The notes under the pieces were generated by a model. It was not told the DNA's origin and did no database searches. It saw only the letters and a program-made list of their open reading frames with translations. A DNA stretch of 64,000 bases from Kitasatospora cheerisanensis KCTC 2395 (GTDB lineage Bacteria > Actinomycetota > Actinomycetes > Streptomycetales > Streptomycetaceae). Both the position numbers and the translations under genes were made by a program. The stretch spans positions 5,806,149-5,870,148 of the forward strand of contig NZ_KK853997.1 of assembly GCF_000696185.1 (NCBI RefSeq), given 5' to 3'. Within the stretch, counting starts at the first letter, position 1; every line of letters begins with the position of its first letter. Shown one piece after another: positions 1 through 8,242 of the stretch.

Positions 1-162
1 GAGCTGTGCGAAGTCCCGGGCATCGGGCGCCGGACCGCCGAGACTGTTGCCGCAGCCTTGGCCTCCCGTACACCTGCCGCATTCGCGGTCAACACCGCGA
101 CCGGCGAGATCATCGAAGACAGCACCGCCACAGCAGTACCGAGAAGCGGGGAAGAGACGTGA
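1..162 (+). CDS. uvrC: Excinuclease ABC subunit C, 3' end only
   Basis: The first 53 codons read in frame 1 to a TGA at 160-162. They contain a helix-hairpin-helix-like stretch, CEVPGIGRRTAETVAAAL at about residues 3-20, which is the C-terminal DNA-binding element of UvrC, the nuclease that cuts both sides of a lesion in nucleotide excision repair. The rest of the gene lies outside the window. The identification also rests on context: uvrC directly precedes rapZ in streptomycetes, and here the stop codon overlaps the rapZ GTG by four bases (GTGA), which suggests translational coupling. Confidence 0.72.
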   Translation, partial: ELCEVPGIGRRTAETVAAALASRTPAAFAVNTATGEIIEDSTATAVPRSGEET

Positions 163-1043
163 CTGTGTCCAACGGGGGAGAGAGCACCCCCGAGCTGGTG
201 ATCATCTCCGGCATGTCCGGGGCGGGCCGCTCCACCGCGGCCAAGTGCCTGGAGGACCTCGGCTGGTTCGTGGTCGACAACCTGCCGCCGGCGCTGATCC
301 CCACCATGGTCGACCTGGGGGCCCGCTCGCAGGGCGCGGTGCCGCGGATCGGCGTGGTCGTCGACGTGCGCGGCCGCACCTTCTTCGACGACCTGCTGAC
401 CTCGCTGGAGGAGCTGGAGAAGCGCGGCGTCCGGCTGCGGGTGGTGTTCCTGGACTCCTCCGACGACGCCCTGGTGCGCCGCTTCGAGTCGGTGCGCCGC
501 CCGCACCCGCTGCAGGCCGACGGCCGGATCGTCGACGGCATCGCCCAGGAGCGCGAGCTGCTGCGCGAACTGCGCGGCGAGGCCGACCTGGTGGTCGACA
601 CCTCGAACCTCAACGTGCACCAGCTGCGCGCCAAGATGGACGCCCAGTTCGCCGGCCAGGACGAGCCGGAGCTGCGCGCCACCGTGATGTCCTTCGGCTT
701 CAAGTACGGCCTGCCGGTCGACGCCGACCTGGTCGTGGACTGCCGCTTCCTGCCCAACCCGCACTGGGTGCCCGAGCTGCGGGCCCGTACCGGAACCGAC
801 CCGGACGTGGCAGAGTACGTGTTCCAGCAGCCCGGCGCGCAGCCGTTCCTGGACGGCTACACCGAGCTGCTGCGGATCATCACCGAGGGCTACCGGCGCG
901 AAGGGAAGCGCTACATGACGCTTGCCGTAGGCTGCACCGGAGGCAAGCACCGCAGCGTCGCGATGTCCGAGCAGCTGACGAAGCGTCTGATCGCGGACGG
1001 GGTCGAGACGGTGCTGGTCCACCGGGACATGGGCCGGGAGTAG
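159..1043 (+). CDS. rapZ: RapZ-type nucleotide-binding protein (YvcJ family)
   Basis: The protein is 294 aa from the GTG at 159, which overlaps the uvrC stop (GTGA) and has a GGGGA Shine-Dalgarno-like stretch at 148-152; a second GTG at 165 is possible. A P-loop, GMSGAGRST, lies at residues 18-26, and the family's C-terminal block CTGGKHRSV at about 259-267. In enterobacteria RapZ binds small RNAs and controls GlmS. Bacillus YvcJ binds and hydrolyses nucleotides. The role in actinomycetes is less clear. The next genes are yvcK and whiA, the conserved three-gene block of Gram-positive bacteria. Confidence 0.95.
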   Translation: MTVSNGGESTPELVIISGMSGAGRSTAAKCLEDLGWFVVDNLPPALIPTMVDLGARSQGAVPRIGVVVDVRGRTFFDDLLTSLEELEKRGVRLRVVFLDSSDDALVRRFESVRRPHPLQADGRIVDGIAQERELLRELRGEADLVVDTSNLNVHQLRAKMDAQFAGQDEPELRATVMSFGFKYGLPVDADLVVDCRFLPNPHWVPELRARTGTDPDVAEYVFQQPGAQPFLDGYTELLRIITEGYRREGKRYMTLAVGCTGGKHRSVAMSEQLTKRLIADGVETVLVHRDMGRE

Positions 1044-1104
1044 CGGCCGGGAACCCCCCGTACCGCCGCCCCGGCCGAGCACGAGACAGGAACATGGGGT
1101 CGGC

Positions 1105-2160
1105 GTGACGGGATACGTGCCAGCGCGGCAGCAGCTCCGGACCAGACCTGCCGAGCGGTCCGCCGCACCGCGCCCCGGCGCGCCGAAGATCGCCGCGCTG
1201 GGCGGCGGCCAGGGGCTGTCCGCGTCGCTGTCCGCGCTGCGCCGGCTCACCACCGAGCTGACCGCCGTGGTCACCGTCGCCGACGACGGCGGCTCCAGCG
1301 GCCGGCTCCGCGCCGAGCTCGGCGTGCTCCCGCCCGGCGACCTGCGCAAGGCGCTGGCCGCGCTGTGCGGCGACGACGACTGGGGCCGCACCTGGTCCGA
1401 GGTGATCCAGCAGCGCTTCACCGGCACCGGCGAGCTCGGCGGCCACGCGGTCGGCAACCTGCTGATCGTCGCGCTGTGGGAGAAGCTCGGCGACCCGGTC
1501 GAGGCGCTGAACTGGGTCGGCCGGCTGCTGAACGTGCAGGGCCGGGTGCTGCCGATGTCCGCCGTCCCGCTGGACATCGAGGCGCAGGTCCGCGGCCACG
1601 ACCCGCTGCGGCCCGGCGAGGTGACCGCGGTGCGCGGCCAGGCCTCGGTCGCGGTCACCCCCGGCACCGTGCAGTCGATCCGGCTGCTCCCGGACGGGCC
1701 GCCGGCCGTCCCGGAGGCCGTGCAGGCCGTCCTGGAGGCGGACTGGGTGGTGCTCGGCCCCGGCTCCTGGTTCACCAGCGTGCTGCCGCACCTGCTGGTG
1801 CCGGACCTGGCCAAGGCCCTCACCGAGACCCGGGCCCGCCGGCTGCTCACCCTCAACCTGGCCCCGCAGCCCGGCGAGACCGAGGGCTTCACCCCGCAGC
1901 GCCACCTGGAGGTGATCGCCGACCACGCCCCCGAGCTGGCCGTGGATGCGATCCTGGTGGATGAGCGGGCCGTCAGCGGAGGAGCTTTCGGGCTCGCCGA
2001 CCTGACCGGCCTGGAGCAGGCCGCGAAGCGGATGGGCGCCGCCCTGGTGCTCGACCGGGTGGCCCGGGCCGACGGCACCCCGCGACACGACCCGGAGCTC
2101 TTGGCCGCAGCGTACGACCGGATTTTCCGGACTCATGGAAGGATCGGCCCATGGCGATGA
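1105..2160 (+). CDS. yvcK: YvcK/CofD-like gluconeogenesis factor
   Basis: This 351-aa protein starts at the GTG at 1105. The diagnostic GGGQGLSASLSALR motif is at about residues 33-46, followed by VTVADDGGSSGRLR and, later, the LGPGSWFTSVLPHLLV block of the CofD/YvcK fold. Bacillus and Mycobacterium homologues bind UDP-sugars and link carbon flow to cell-wall precursor supply. The gene overlaps the whiA start by 10 bp (ATGGCGATGA), so translation of the two is probably coupled. An ATG at 1094 is out of frame and was rejected. Confidence 0.93.
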   Translation: MTGYVPARQQLRTRPAERSAAPRPGAPKIAALGGGQGLSASLSALRRLTTELTAVVTVADDGGSSGRLRAELGVLPPGDLRKALAALCGDDDWGRTWSEVIQQRFTGTGELGGHAVGNLLIVALWEKLGDPVEALNWVGRLLNVQGRVLPMSAVPLDIEAQVRGHDPLRPGEVTAVRGQASVAVTPGTVQSIRLLPDGPPAVPEAVQAVLEADWVVLGPGSWFTSVLPHLLVPDLAKALTETRARRLLTLNLAPQPGETEGFTPQRHLEVIADHAPELAVDAILVDERAVSGGAFGLADLTGLEQAAKRMGAALVLDRVARADGTPRHDPELLAAAYDRIFRTHGRIGPWR

Positions 2161-3131
2161 CGGCAGCGGTGAAAGACGAGATCTCCCGGCTTCCCGTCAC
2201 CCGTGCCTGCTGCCGCAAGGCGGAGGTCTCGGCGATCCTGCGTTTTGCGGGCGGACTGCACATTGTGAGCGGCCGCATCGTGATCGAGGCGGAGCTGGAC
2301 ACCGGCATTGCGGCACGGCGGCTGCGCAAGGACCTCCTGGAGATCTTCGGACACTCCTCGGATCTGGTGGTGATGGCCCCCGGCGGGCTGCGACGCGGCA
2401 GCCGGTACGTGGTGCGGGTGGTGAAGGACGGCGAGCTGCTGGCCCGGCAGACCGGGCTGGTGGACGGACGCGGACGGCCGATCCGGGGCCTGCCCCCGGC
2501 GGTGGTGTCCGGCGCGACCTGCGACGCGGAGGCCGCCTGGCGCGGCGCGTTCCTGGCGCACGGCTCGCTCACCGAGCCGGGCCGCTCCTCCTCCCTGGAG
2601 ATCACCTGCCCCGGCTCGGAGGCGGCGCTCGCCCTGGTCGGCGCGGCCCGCCGGCTCGGCATCCCCGCCAAGGCCCGCGAGGTGCGCGGCGTGGACCGGG
2701 TGGTGATCCGCGACGGCGACGCGATCGGCGCGCTGCTCACCCGGCTCGGCGCGCACGAGTCGGTGCTGGCCTGGGAGGAGCGCCGGATGCGCCGCGAGGT
2801 CCGGGCCACCGCCAACCGGCTGGCCAACTTCGACGACGCGAATCTGCGCCGCTCGGCCCGCGCCGCGGTCGCCGCGGGCGCCCGGGTCCAGCGCGCGCTG
2901 GAGATCCTCGGCGAGGAGGTGCCCGAGCACCTGGCCGCGGCCGGCGCGCTGCGCATGCAGCACAAGCAGGCCTCGCTGGAGGAGCTCGGCGCGCTCGCCG
3001 ACCCGCCGCTGACCAAGGACGCGGTGGCCGGCCGGATCCGTCGCCTGCTGGCGATGGCCGACAAGCGCGCTGCCGAACTCGGCCTGCCCAACACCGAAGC
3101 CAACCTGACCGAGGAGATGGCCCTGAACTGA
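2151..3131 (+). CDS. whiA: Sporulation transcription regulator WhiA
   Basis: The 326-aa protein has the usual length for streptomycete WhiA and begins at an ATG inside the end of yvcK. WhiA joins an N-terminal LAGLIDADG homing-endonuclease-like fold (about residues 1-200) to a C-terminal helix-turn-helix (about 220-310). The seen segments TRACCRKAEVSAILRFAGGL and LEELGALADPPLTKDAVAGR fit these two parts. In Streptomyces it works with WhiB to switch aerial hyphae to septation and sporulation. The coding sequence is intact. Confidence 0.95.
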   Translation: MAMTAAVKDEISRLPVTRACCRKAEVSAILRFAGGLHIVSGRIVIEAELDTGIAARRLRKDLLEIFGHSSDLVVMAPGGLRRGSRYVVRVVKDGELLARQTGLVDGRGRPIRGLPPAVVSGATCDAEAAWRGAFLAHGSLTEPGRSSSLEITCPGSEAALALVGAARRLGIPAKAREVRGVDRVVIRDGDAIGALLTRLGAHESVLAWEERRMRREVRATANRLANFDDANLRRSARAAVAAGARVQRALEILGEEVPEHLAAAGALRMQHKQASLEELGALADPPLTKDAVAGRIRRLLAMADKRAAELGLPNTEANLTEEMALN

Positions 3132-3159
3132 CGGGCCGTCAGCCTGGTGAAACGCAACC

Positions 3160-3222
3160 CCGAAGGGGCGTGCGGAGCATGACGCGGCATCCGCCGCGGA
3201 CAAGCCCGCCCGCCCCTTTCGG
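3160..3222. terminator. Interrupted hairpin between whiA and gap
   Basis: CCGAAGGGGCG at 3160-3170 pairs with CGCCCCTTTCGG at 3211-3222, with one bulged base, around a 40-nt loop that holds a smaller GCGG/CCGC hairpin (3184-3194). There is no U tract. It lies 30 bp after the whiA stop and could end or attenuate readthrough into gap. The function is inferred from position. Confidence 0.45.
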
Positions 3223-3281
3223 CCATGTGGGCCCTTGCGCCCTACCGGTGAGGCGATGTGCCTTGCGACACTTGAGGGAGG

Positions 3282-3287
3282 TAGGGT
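3282..3287 (+). promoter_or_regulatory. Candidate -10 element for gap
   Basis: TAGGGT matches the -10 of HrdB-type streptomycete promoters and lies 77 bp before the gap start. I see no convincing -35 at 16-19 bp; a TTGCGA at 3263-3268 is too close (13 bp). Confidence 0.3.
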
Positions 3288-3363
3288 CAGCAGTGGTCGG
3301 GGAAAACCCAAAATTTCACCCCCGTCGGGCTCCGGCCCGGCGTACCTGTTAGGAGATCGGTTC

Positions 3364-4371
3364 GTGACGATCCGGGTAGGCATCAACGGGTTCGGCCGCA
3401 TCGGCCGCAACTTCTTCCGTGCGGTCAAGGCCCAGGGCGCGGACATCGAGATCGTCGGTGTCAACGACCTGACCGACACCAAGACTCTGGCTCACCTGCT
3501 CAAGTACGACACCACTCTCGGTACCTTCCCCGGCGAGGTCTCGCACACCGAGGACACCATCACCGTCGATGGTCACACCTTCAAGGTCACCGCCGAGCGT
3601 GACCCCGCGAACCTCCCCTGGGCCGAGCTGGGCGCCGACATCGTCGTCGAGTCCACCGGCATCTTCACCAAGGCCGAGGGTGCGAAGAAGCACCTGGCGG
3701 CCGGCGCGAAGAAGGTCGTCATCTCGGCGCCCGCCACCGACGAGGACATCACCATCGTGCTGGGCGTCAACGACGACAAGTACGACGCGGCCGCGCACCA
3801 CATCATCTCGAACGCCTCCTGCACCACCAACTGCGTGGCGCCGATGGCGAAGGTGCTGGACGAGAACTTCGGCATCGTCAAGGGCCTGATGACCACGGTG
3901 CACGCCTTCACCAACGACCAGGTCACCCTGGACTTCCCGCACAAGGACCTGCGTCGCGCCCGCGCCGCCTCGCAGAACATCATCCCGACCTCGACCGGTG
4001 CCGCCAAGGCCACCGCCCTGGTCCTCCCGCAGCTGAAGGGCAAGCTGGACGGCACCTCGCTGCGCGTCCCGGTCCCGACCGGCTCCATCACCGACCTGGT
4101 GGTCACCCTGGAGCGCGAGGTCACCAAGGACGAGGTCAACGCCGCGTTCCAGAAGGCCGCCCAGGAAGGCCCGCTCAAGGGCAAGCTGGCGTACACCGAA
4201 GACCCGATCGTCTCCTCGGACATCGTGAACGACCCGCACTCCTGCATCTTCGACTCGCAGCTGACGATGGTTCAGGGGAACCAGGTCAAGGTGCTCGGCT
4301 GGTACGACAACGAGTTCGGCTACTCCAACCGCCTCGTCGACCTGGTCGCCATCGTCGGCGAGCAGCTCTGA
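3364..4371 (+). CDS. gap: Type I glyceraldehyde-3-phosphate dehydrogenase
   Basis: The enzyme oxidises glyceraldehyde 3-phosphate to 1,3-bisphosphoglycerate in the cytoplasm. It is 335 aa from the GTG at 3364, which has AGGAG at 3351-3355 eight bases upstream. The NAD-binding start VGINGFGRIGRNFFR is at residues 5-19 and the catalytic SCTTNC has its active Cys at 153. The reading frame is open upstream, but only this start has a ribosome site and the family's N-terminus. It heads the gap-pgk-tpiA-secG series and is followed by a strong hairpin. Confidence 0.97.
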   Translation: MTIRVGINGFGRIGRNFFRAVKAQGADIEIVGVNDLTDTKTLAHLLKYDTTLGTFPGEVSHTEDTITVDGHTFKVTAERDPANLPWAELGADIVVESTGIFTKAEGAKKHLAAGAKKVVISAPATDEDITIVLGVNDDKYDAAAHHIISNASCTTNCVAPMAKVLDENFGIVKGLMTTVHAFTNDQVTLDFPHKDLRRARAASQNIIPTSTGAAKATALVLPQLKGKLDGTSLRVPVPTGSITDLVVTLEREVTKDEVNAAFQKAAQEGPLKGKLAYTEDPIVSSDIVNDPHSCIFDSQLTMVQGNQVKVLGWYDNEFGYSNRLVDLVAIVGEQL

Positions 4372-4400
4372 CTCCCAGCGGTAGCTGACGTGACGTAAGG

Positions 4401-4441
4401 GGCAGGGCCCGGACGGCTGTCACCGCCGACCGGGCCCTGCC
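4401..4441 (+). terminator. Terminator/attenuator between gap and pgk
   Basis: GGCAGGGCCCGG at 4401-4412 and CCGGGCCCTGCC at 4430-4441 form a perfect 12-bp stem with a 17-nt loop. No U tract follows, as is common in streptomycetes. It may reduce transcription of pgk and tpiA relative to gap. Confidence 0.75.
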
Positions 4442-4534
4442 GCTGCGCCCACCCTCGTCCGTCCTACCCTCCCTGGTGACTCGCTGCCCCGTGTCACCGT
4501 CTGCCGATCCACCCATCGAGGAGCAAGCAAGACC

Positions 4535-5740
4535 GTGAAGACGATCGAAGACCTGGAGGTCTCCGGCAAGCGGGTGTTCGTCCGCGCCGACCTCAACGTG
4601 CCGCTGTCCGGTGACACCATCACCGACGACGGCCGGATCCGCGCCGTCGCGCCGACCATCGCCAAGCTCGTCGAGCGCGGCGCCCGCGTGGTCGTCGCCT
4701 CGCACCTGGGCCGCCCGAAGGGCGAGCCGGACCCGAAGTTCTCCCTCGCGCCGGTGGCGGTCCGCCTCGGCGAGATCCTGGGCCGCCCGGTGGCGTTCGC
4801 CACCGACACGGTCGGGGACAGCGCGAAGGCCACCGTCGCCGCCCTCGGCGACGGCGAGGTCACGCTGCTGGAGAACCTGCGCTTCAACGCCGGCGAGACC
4901 TCCAAGGACGACGCCGAGCGCGGCGCCTTCGCCGACCAGCTGGCCGCCCTGGCGGACCTGTACGTCGGCGACGGCTTCGGCGCGGTGCACCGCAAGCACG
5001 CCTCCGTCTACGACCTGCCGGCCCGGCTGCCGCACGCCGTCGGCGACCTGATCGCCACCGAGGTGGGCGTCCTCAAGCGCCTCACCGAGGACGTGGCCCG
5101 CCCGTACGTGGTGGTGCTCGGCGGCTCGAAGGTCTCCGACAAGGTCGGCGTGATCGAGAACCTGCTCGGCAAGGCCGACCGGATCCTGATCGGCGGCGGC
5201 ATGATGTACACCTTCATCGCCGCCCAGGGCCACGGCGTCGGCGCCTCGCTGCTCCAGGAGGACCAGATCCCGGTCGTCCAGGACTACCTGAAGCGCGGCG
5301 CCGAGCAGGGCGTGGAGTTCGTGATCCCGCTGGACACCGCGGTGTCCGGCTCCTTCCCGGACGTCAAGGGCGGCGCCCCGGTCGAGGACTTCGCGGTCGT
5401 CGACGTGGACGCCATCCCGGACGGCGCGCTCGGCCTGGACATCGGCCCGAAGACCGCGCAGCTGTTCGCGGAGAAGATCGCCGACGCGAAGACCGTGTTC
5501 TGGAACGGCCCGATGGGCGTGTTCGAGCACCCGGCGTTCGCCGACGGCACCCGGGCCGTGGCCCAGGCGCTGGTCGACTCCGACGCGTTCACCGTGGTCG
5601 GCGGCGGCGACTCGGCGGCGGCGGTCCGCACCCTGGGGTTCGACGAGGCGAAGTTCGGACACATCTCGACCGGCGGTGGCGCGAGCCTCGAGTACCTGGA
5701 GGGCAAGACCCTTCCCGGTCTCGCCGCCCTGGAGGACTGA
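4535..5740 (+). CDS. pgk: Phosphoglycerate kinase
   Basis: This 401-aa enzyme transfers phosphate from 1,3-bisphosphoglycerate to ADP. It starts at the GTG at 4535, with GAGGAG at about 4518-4523. The N-terminal segment KRVFVRADLNVPL, the substrate-binding HLGRPKG (about residues 54-60) and the C-terminal GGGDSAAAV nucleotide loop are all present. The ribosome site of tpiA (GGAGGA, 5731-5736) lies inside its last codons, so the two are cotranscribed. Confidence 0.97.
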   Translation: MKTIEDLEVSGKRVFVRADLNVPLSGDTITDDGRIRAVAPTIAKLVERGARVVVASHLGRPKGEPDPKFSLAPVAVRLGEILGRPVAFATDTVGDSAKATVAALGDGEVTLLENLRFNAGETSKDDAERGAFADQLAALADLYVGDGFGAVHRKHASVYDLPARLPHAVGDLIATEVGVLKRLTEDVARPYVVVLGGSKVSDKVGVIENLLGKADRILIGGGMMYTFIAAQGHGVGASLLQEDQIPVVQDYLKRGAEQGVEFVIPLDTAVSGSFPDVKGGAPVEDFAVVDVDAIPDGALGLDIGPKTAQLFAEKIADAKTVFWNGPMGVFEHPAFADGTRAVAQALVDSDAFTVVGGGDSAAAVRTLGFDEAKFGHISTGGGASLEYLEGKTLPGLAALED

Positions 5741-5746
5741 GAACAC

Positions 5747-6532
5747 ATGACTGAGCGTCTCCCGCTGATGGCGGGCAACTGGAAGATGAACCTCGACCAC
5801 CTCGAGGCCATCCGCCACACCCAGAAGCTGGCGTTCACGCTGGCCGACAAGGACTACGCGGCCGTCGAGGTCGCCGTCCTGGTCCCGTTCACCGACCTGC
5901 GCTCCGTGCAGACCCTGGTCGACGGCGACAAGCTGAAGATCAAGTACGGCTCGCAGGACATCTCCCAGCACGACGGCGGCGCCTACACCGGCGAGGTGTC
6001 CGGCCCGATGCTGTCGAAGCTGAACTGCGCCTACGCGGTCATCGGCCACTCCGAGCGCCGCCAGTACCACGGCGAGAACGAGGAGATCGTCAACGCCAAG
6101 GTGAAGGCCGCCTACCGCAACGGGATCACCCCGATCCTGTGCATCGGCGAGCCGCTGGACATCCGCAAGGCCGGCACCCACGTCGAGTACACCCTCGGGC
6201 AGCTCGACGGCGCGCTGGACGGCGTCCCGGCGAGCGACGCCGAGACCATCGTGGTCGCGTACGAGCCGGTCTGGGCGATCGGCACCGGCGAGGTCGCCAC
6301 CCCCGAGGACGCGCAGGAGGTGTGCGGCGCGATCCGGGCCCGGCTCGCCGAGCTGTACACCCCCGAGCTGGCCGGCAAGGTCCGCGTCCTGTACGGCGGT
6401 TCGGTCAAGTCCTCGTCGGCGGCCGGCCTGATGGCCAAGCCCGACATCGACGGCGGACTGATCGGCGGCGCCTCGCTGGACGCCGACGAGTTCGTCAAGA
6501 TCGTGCGCTACCGTGACCAGGCAGTAGGCTAA
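5747..6532 (+). CDS. tpiA: Triosephosphate isomerase
   Basis: The 261-aa enzyme interconverts dihydroxyacetone phosphate and glyceraldehyde 3-phosphate. It shows all three catalytic signatures: GNWKMN with Lys13, GHSERR with the electrophilic His, and AYEPVWAIGTG with the base Glu. The phosphate loop GGSVKSSSAAGL is near the C-terminus. It begins six bases after the pgk stop. Confidence 0.97.
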   Translation: MTERLPLMAGNWKMNLDHLEAIRHTQKLAFTLADKDYAAVEVAVLVPFTDLRSVQTLVDGDKLKIKYGSQDISQHDGGAYTGEVSGPMLSKLNCAYAVIGHSERRQYHGENEEIVNAKVKAAYRNGITPILCIGEPLDIRKAGTHVEYTLGQLDGALDGVPASDAETIVVAYEPVWAIGTGEVATPEDAQEVCGAIRARLAELYTPELAGKVRVLYGGSVKSSSAAGLMAKPDIDGGLIGGASLDADEFVKIVRYRDQAVG

Positions 6533-6556
6533 CGCCGCCGCAGCAACGTAGGCTTT

Positions 6557-6588
6557 GGGGCCGGACCGCGAAGAGCGGGCCCGGCCCC
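6557..6588 (+). terminator. Hairpin between tpiA and secG
   Basis: GGGGCCGG (6557-6564) pairs with CCGGCCCC (6581-6588), with an additional CGC/GCG pairing inside the loop. TT follows the stem. It separates the glycolytic genes from secG. Confidence 0.6.
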
Positions 6589-6620
6589 TTCGCCGAAGAT
6601 TCGAGAGAGTTGGTCCCGTC

Positions 6621-6854
6621 GTGGTTCTCGGGTTCGAGATTGCTCTGATCGTCCTCAGTGCGCTGATGATCCTGCTGGTGCTGCTGCACAAGGGCAAGGG
6701 CGGCGGCCTGTCCGACATGTTCGGCGGCGGCGCGATGTCCACCGGTGGCGGCTCCGCGGTGGCCGAGCGGAACCTCGACCGCATCACCATCGTCGTCGGC
6801 CTGGCCTGGTTCGCCTGCATCATCGTGCTCGGGCTGCTGCTGAAGGGCAACTGA
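6621..6854 (+). CDS. secG: Preprotein translocase subunit SecG
   Basis: This is a 77-aa membrane protein with two hydrophobic helices, at about residues 2-21 and 55-75, joined by the conserved KGKGGGLSDMFGGG loop. SecG associates with SecY and SecE and assists SecA-driven export. I chose the GTG at 6621 because it gives the standard length; the open frame continues upstream into the preceding hairpin, without a ribosome site. It follows tpiA in many actinomycetes. Confidence 0.95.
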   Translation: MVLGFEIALIVLSALMILLVLLHKGKGGGLSDMFGGGAMSTGGGSAVAERNLDRITIVVGLAWFACIIVLGLLLKGN

Positions 6855-6885
6855 CGCCCGACAACTGACGCGAAGTCGGCGGGCG
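6855..6885 (+). terminator. Hairpin after secG
   Basis: CGCCCGAC at 6855-6862 pairs with GTCGGCGGGCG at 6875-6885, with one bulged C. It begins at the secG stop and lies before the rbpA promoter region. Confidence 0.5.
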
Positions 6886-6889
6886 ATGG

Positions 6890-6917
6890 TGGCACAGGCT
6901 TAACCGCCGCTTACACT
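6890..6917 (+). promoter_or_regulatory. Candidate rbpA-family promoter
   Basis: TGGCAC (6890-6895) and TACACT (6912-6917) are spaced by 16 bp, an acceptable fit to a vegetative promoter, 66 bp before the GTG start. Inference from sequence only. Confidence 0.4.
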
Positions 6918-6983
6918 AGGACGACTTCGCCACCGTCCGCCCAGCCGCGGCCGGACGGCACCAGCACGCAGGGGAGTCAGACC

Positions 6984-7319
6984 GTGGCAAGTGGCAACGC
7001 GATCCGAGGCAGCAGAGTCGGTGCCGGCCCGATGGGAGAGGCGGAGCGCGGCGAGTCCGCCCCCCGCAACCGGATCTCCTTCTGGTGCGCCAACAAGCAT
7101 GAGACGCGCCCCAGTTTCGCCGCGGAGGCGGCCATCCCGGACACCTGGGACTGCCCCCGCTGCGGGTTCCCGGCCGGCCAGGACGAGCACAACCCGCCCG
7201 CCCCGGCCCGCAACGAGCCGTACAAGACCCACCTCGCCTACGTGCGCGAGCGGCGGACCGACGCGGACGGCGAGGCGATCCTCGCCGAGGCGCTGGCCAA
7301 GCTGCGCGGCGAGATCTGA
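6984..7319 (+). CDS. rbpA: RbpA-family RNA polymerase-binding protein
   Basis: The 111-aa protein starts at the GTG at 6984 after GGGGAG at 6971. RbpA binds RNA polymerase and stabilises holoenzyme with the principal sigma factor. The zinc-binding pattern is visible as WCANKHE followed by WDCPRCG (Cys-X3-His, Cys-X2-Cys). The N-terminal AIRGSRVG resembles the family's start. It is somewhat shorter than the well-studied streptomycete RbpA (about 124 aa), so this may be a second family member rather than the main copy. The window cannot settle that. Confidence 0.85.
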   Translation: MASGNAIRGSRVGAGPMGEAERGESAPRNRISFWCANKHETRPSFAAEAAIPDTWDCPRCGFPAGQDEHNPPAPARNEPYKTHLAYVRERRTDADGEAILAEALAKLRGEI

Positions 7320-7335
7320 GCCGTTCGGCAACGCG

Positions 7336-7376
7336 AAAGCCGCCCACCCGGGAGTGATTCTCCGGTGGGCGGCTTT
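7336..7376 (+). terminator. Rho-independent terminator after rbpA
   Basis: AAAGCCGCCCACC at 7336-7348 pairs with GGTGGGCGGCTTT at 7364-7376, and the stem continues inward with GGGAG/CTCC. It has the A/T ends of a classical bidirectional terminator and sits between the convergent rbpA and pgl genes. Confidence 0.9.
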
Positions 7377-7435
7377 CTGTTTGAGGCGGCCGTCCGACCG
7401 GGGACGGGGTTCCCGGGCGGGCGGCCTTCTGTTCG

Positions 7436-7486
7436 ACGCGTTCCCCTTCGCGCAGTTCCCCGCGCCCCTGGCGGGGCGCGGGGAAC
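7436..7486. repeat. Dispersed GC-rich repeat with 14-bp hairpin
   Basis: The unit begins CGCGTTCCCCTTCGCGCAGTT (7436-7456) and ends in a hairpin with a perfect 14-bp stem: GTTCCCCGCGCCCC (7455-7468) and GGGGCGCGGGGAAC (7473-7486), with a 4-base loop. A related copy is at about 56071-56131. Such units are common between genes in streptomycetes and may also act as terminators. Confidence 0.6.
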
Positions 7487-7522
7487 GGGTGGCCGGTTCG
7501 GCGGAAGGGCCCTGACGGGGTG

Positions 7523-8242
7523 TCAGGCGAGCTTGCCGGCGGCGGCCTCGTCGAGGAGCCAGAGGGTCTGCTCGGTGCCCTTGACCGCGCCGGCCGGGGC
7601 CGTGCCCGGGTCGGGGGCGGTGCGGGCCAGTGCGACGGCGTCGGCCTTGTCCGCGCCGGCGGCGAGGAGCCAGACCTGCCGGGCGGCGCGCAGGGCGGGC
7701 AGGGACAGCGAGATGCGGGTGGGCGGCGGCTTCGGGGAGTCGTGGACCGCGATCACCGTACTGCCGGTCTCCCGGATCCCGGGATGGCCGGGGAACAGCG
7801 AGGCGACGTGGGCGTCCGGGCCGACGCCCAGCAGCAGGACGTCGAACACCGGGTCGGCCGCGGCGAGTTCCGCGGCGTACCGGGCGGCGGCCTCCTCGGC
7901 GGGGGCGCCGTCGTCGGCGGGCATCTCGTGGATGCGGGCGCCGAGCGGCCGGACGGCGTCCAGGAACGCGGCCGCCTGGACGGCGTTGCGCTCCGGGTCG
8001 CCGGCCGGCAGGTAGCGCTCGTCGCCCCACCACAGCTCGACCCGCGCCCAGTCGACCGCGTCGCGCGCCGGGTGGGCGGCGAGCGCGGCGAGCAGGGCGT
8101 TGCCGTTGCGGCCGCCGGTGAGCACCAGGTGGGCGGTGCCGCGCGCGGCCTGGGCGTCGACGGCGGCGGTGATCAGCCGGGCGGCGACCGCCTCGGCCAT
8201 CAGCGCCGGGTCGCGGTGGACCAGGACGCGTTCGCCGCTCAC
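7523..8242 (-). CDS. pgl: 6-phosphogluconolactonase
   Basis: This 239-aa enzyme hydrolyses 6-phosphogluconolactone, the second oxidative pentose-phosphate step. The family blocks LTGGRNGNALLAAL (N-terminal, sugar-phosphate binding), WARVELWWGDERYLPAGDPERN and LLLGVGPDAHVASLFPGHP are present. I chose the GTG at 8242, which overlaps the opcA stop (GTGA). It is the last gene of the tkt-tal-zwf-opcA-pgl operon and is followed by terminators shared with rbpA. Confidence 0.95.
   Translation of the reverse strand: MSGERVLVHRDPALMAEAVAARLITAAVDAQAARGTAHLVLTGGRNGNALLAALAAHPARDAVDWARVELWWGDERYLPAGDPERNAVQAAAFLDAVRPLGARIHEMPADDGAPAEEAAARYAAELAAADPVFDVLLLGVGPDAHVASLFPGHPGIRETGSTVIAVHDSPKPPPTRISLSLPALRAARQVWLLAAGADKADAVALARTAPDPGTAPAGAVKGTEQTLWLLDEAAAGKLA

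Noticed and set aside
3235..3363. Upstream extension of the gap frame
   Set aside because: It adds residues before the conserved VGINGFGRIG start and covers the promoter region; the GTG at 3364 has AGGAG.
4286..6895. 869-codon open frame on the minus strand across pgk and tpiA
   Set aside because: It covers three intact plus-strand genes and its product has no recognisable motif or ribosome site.
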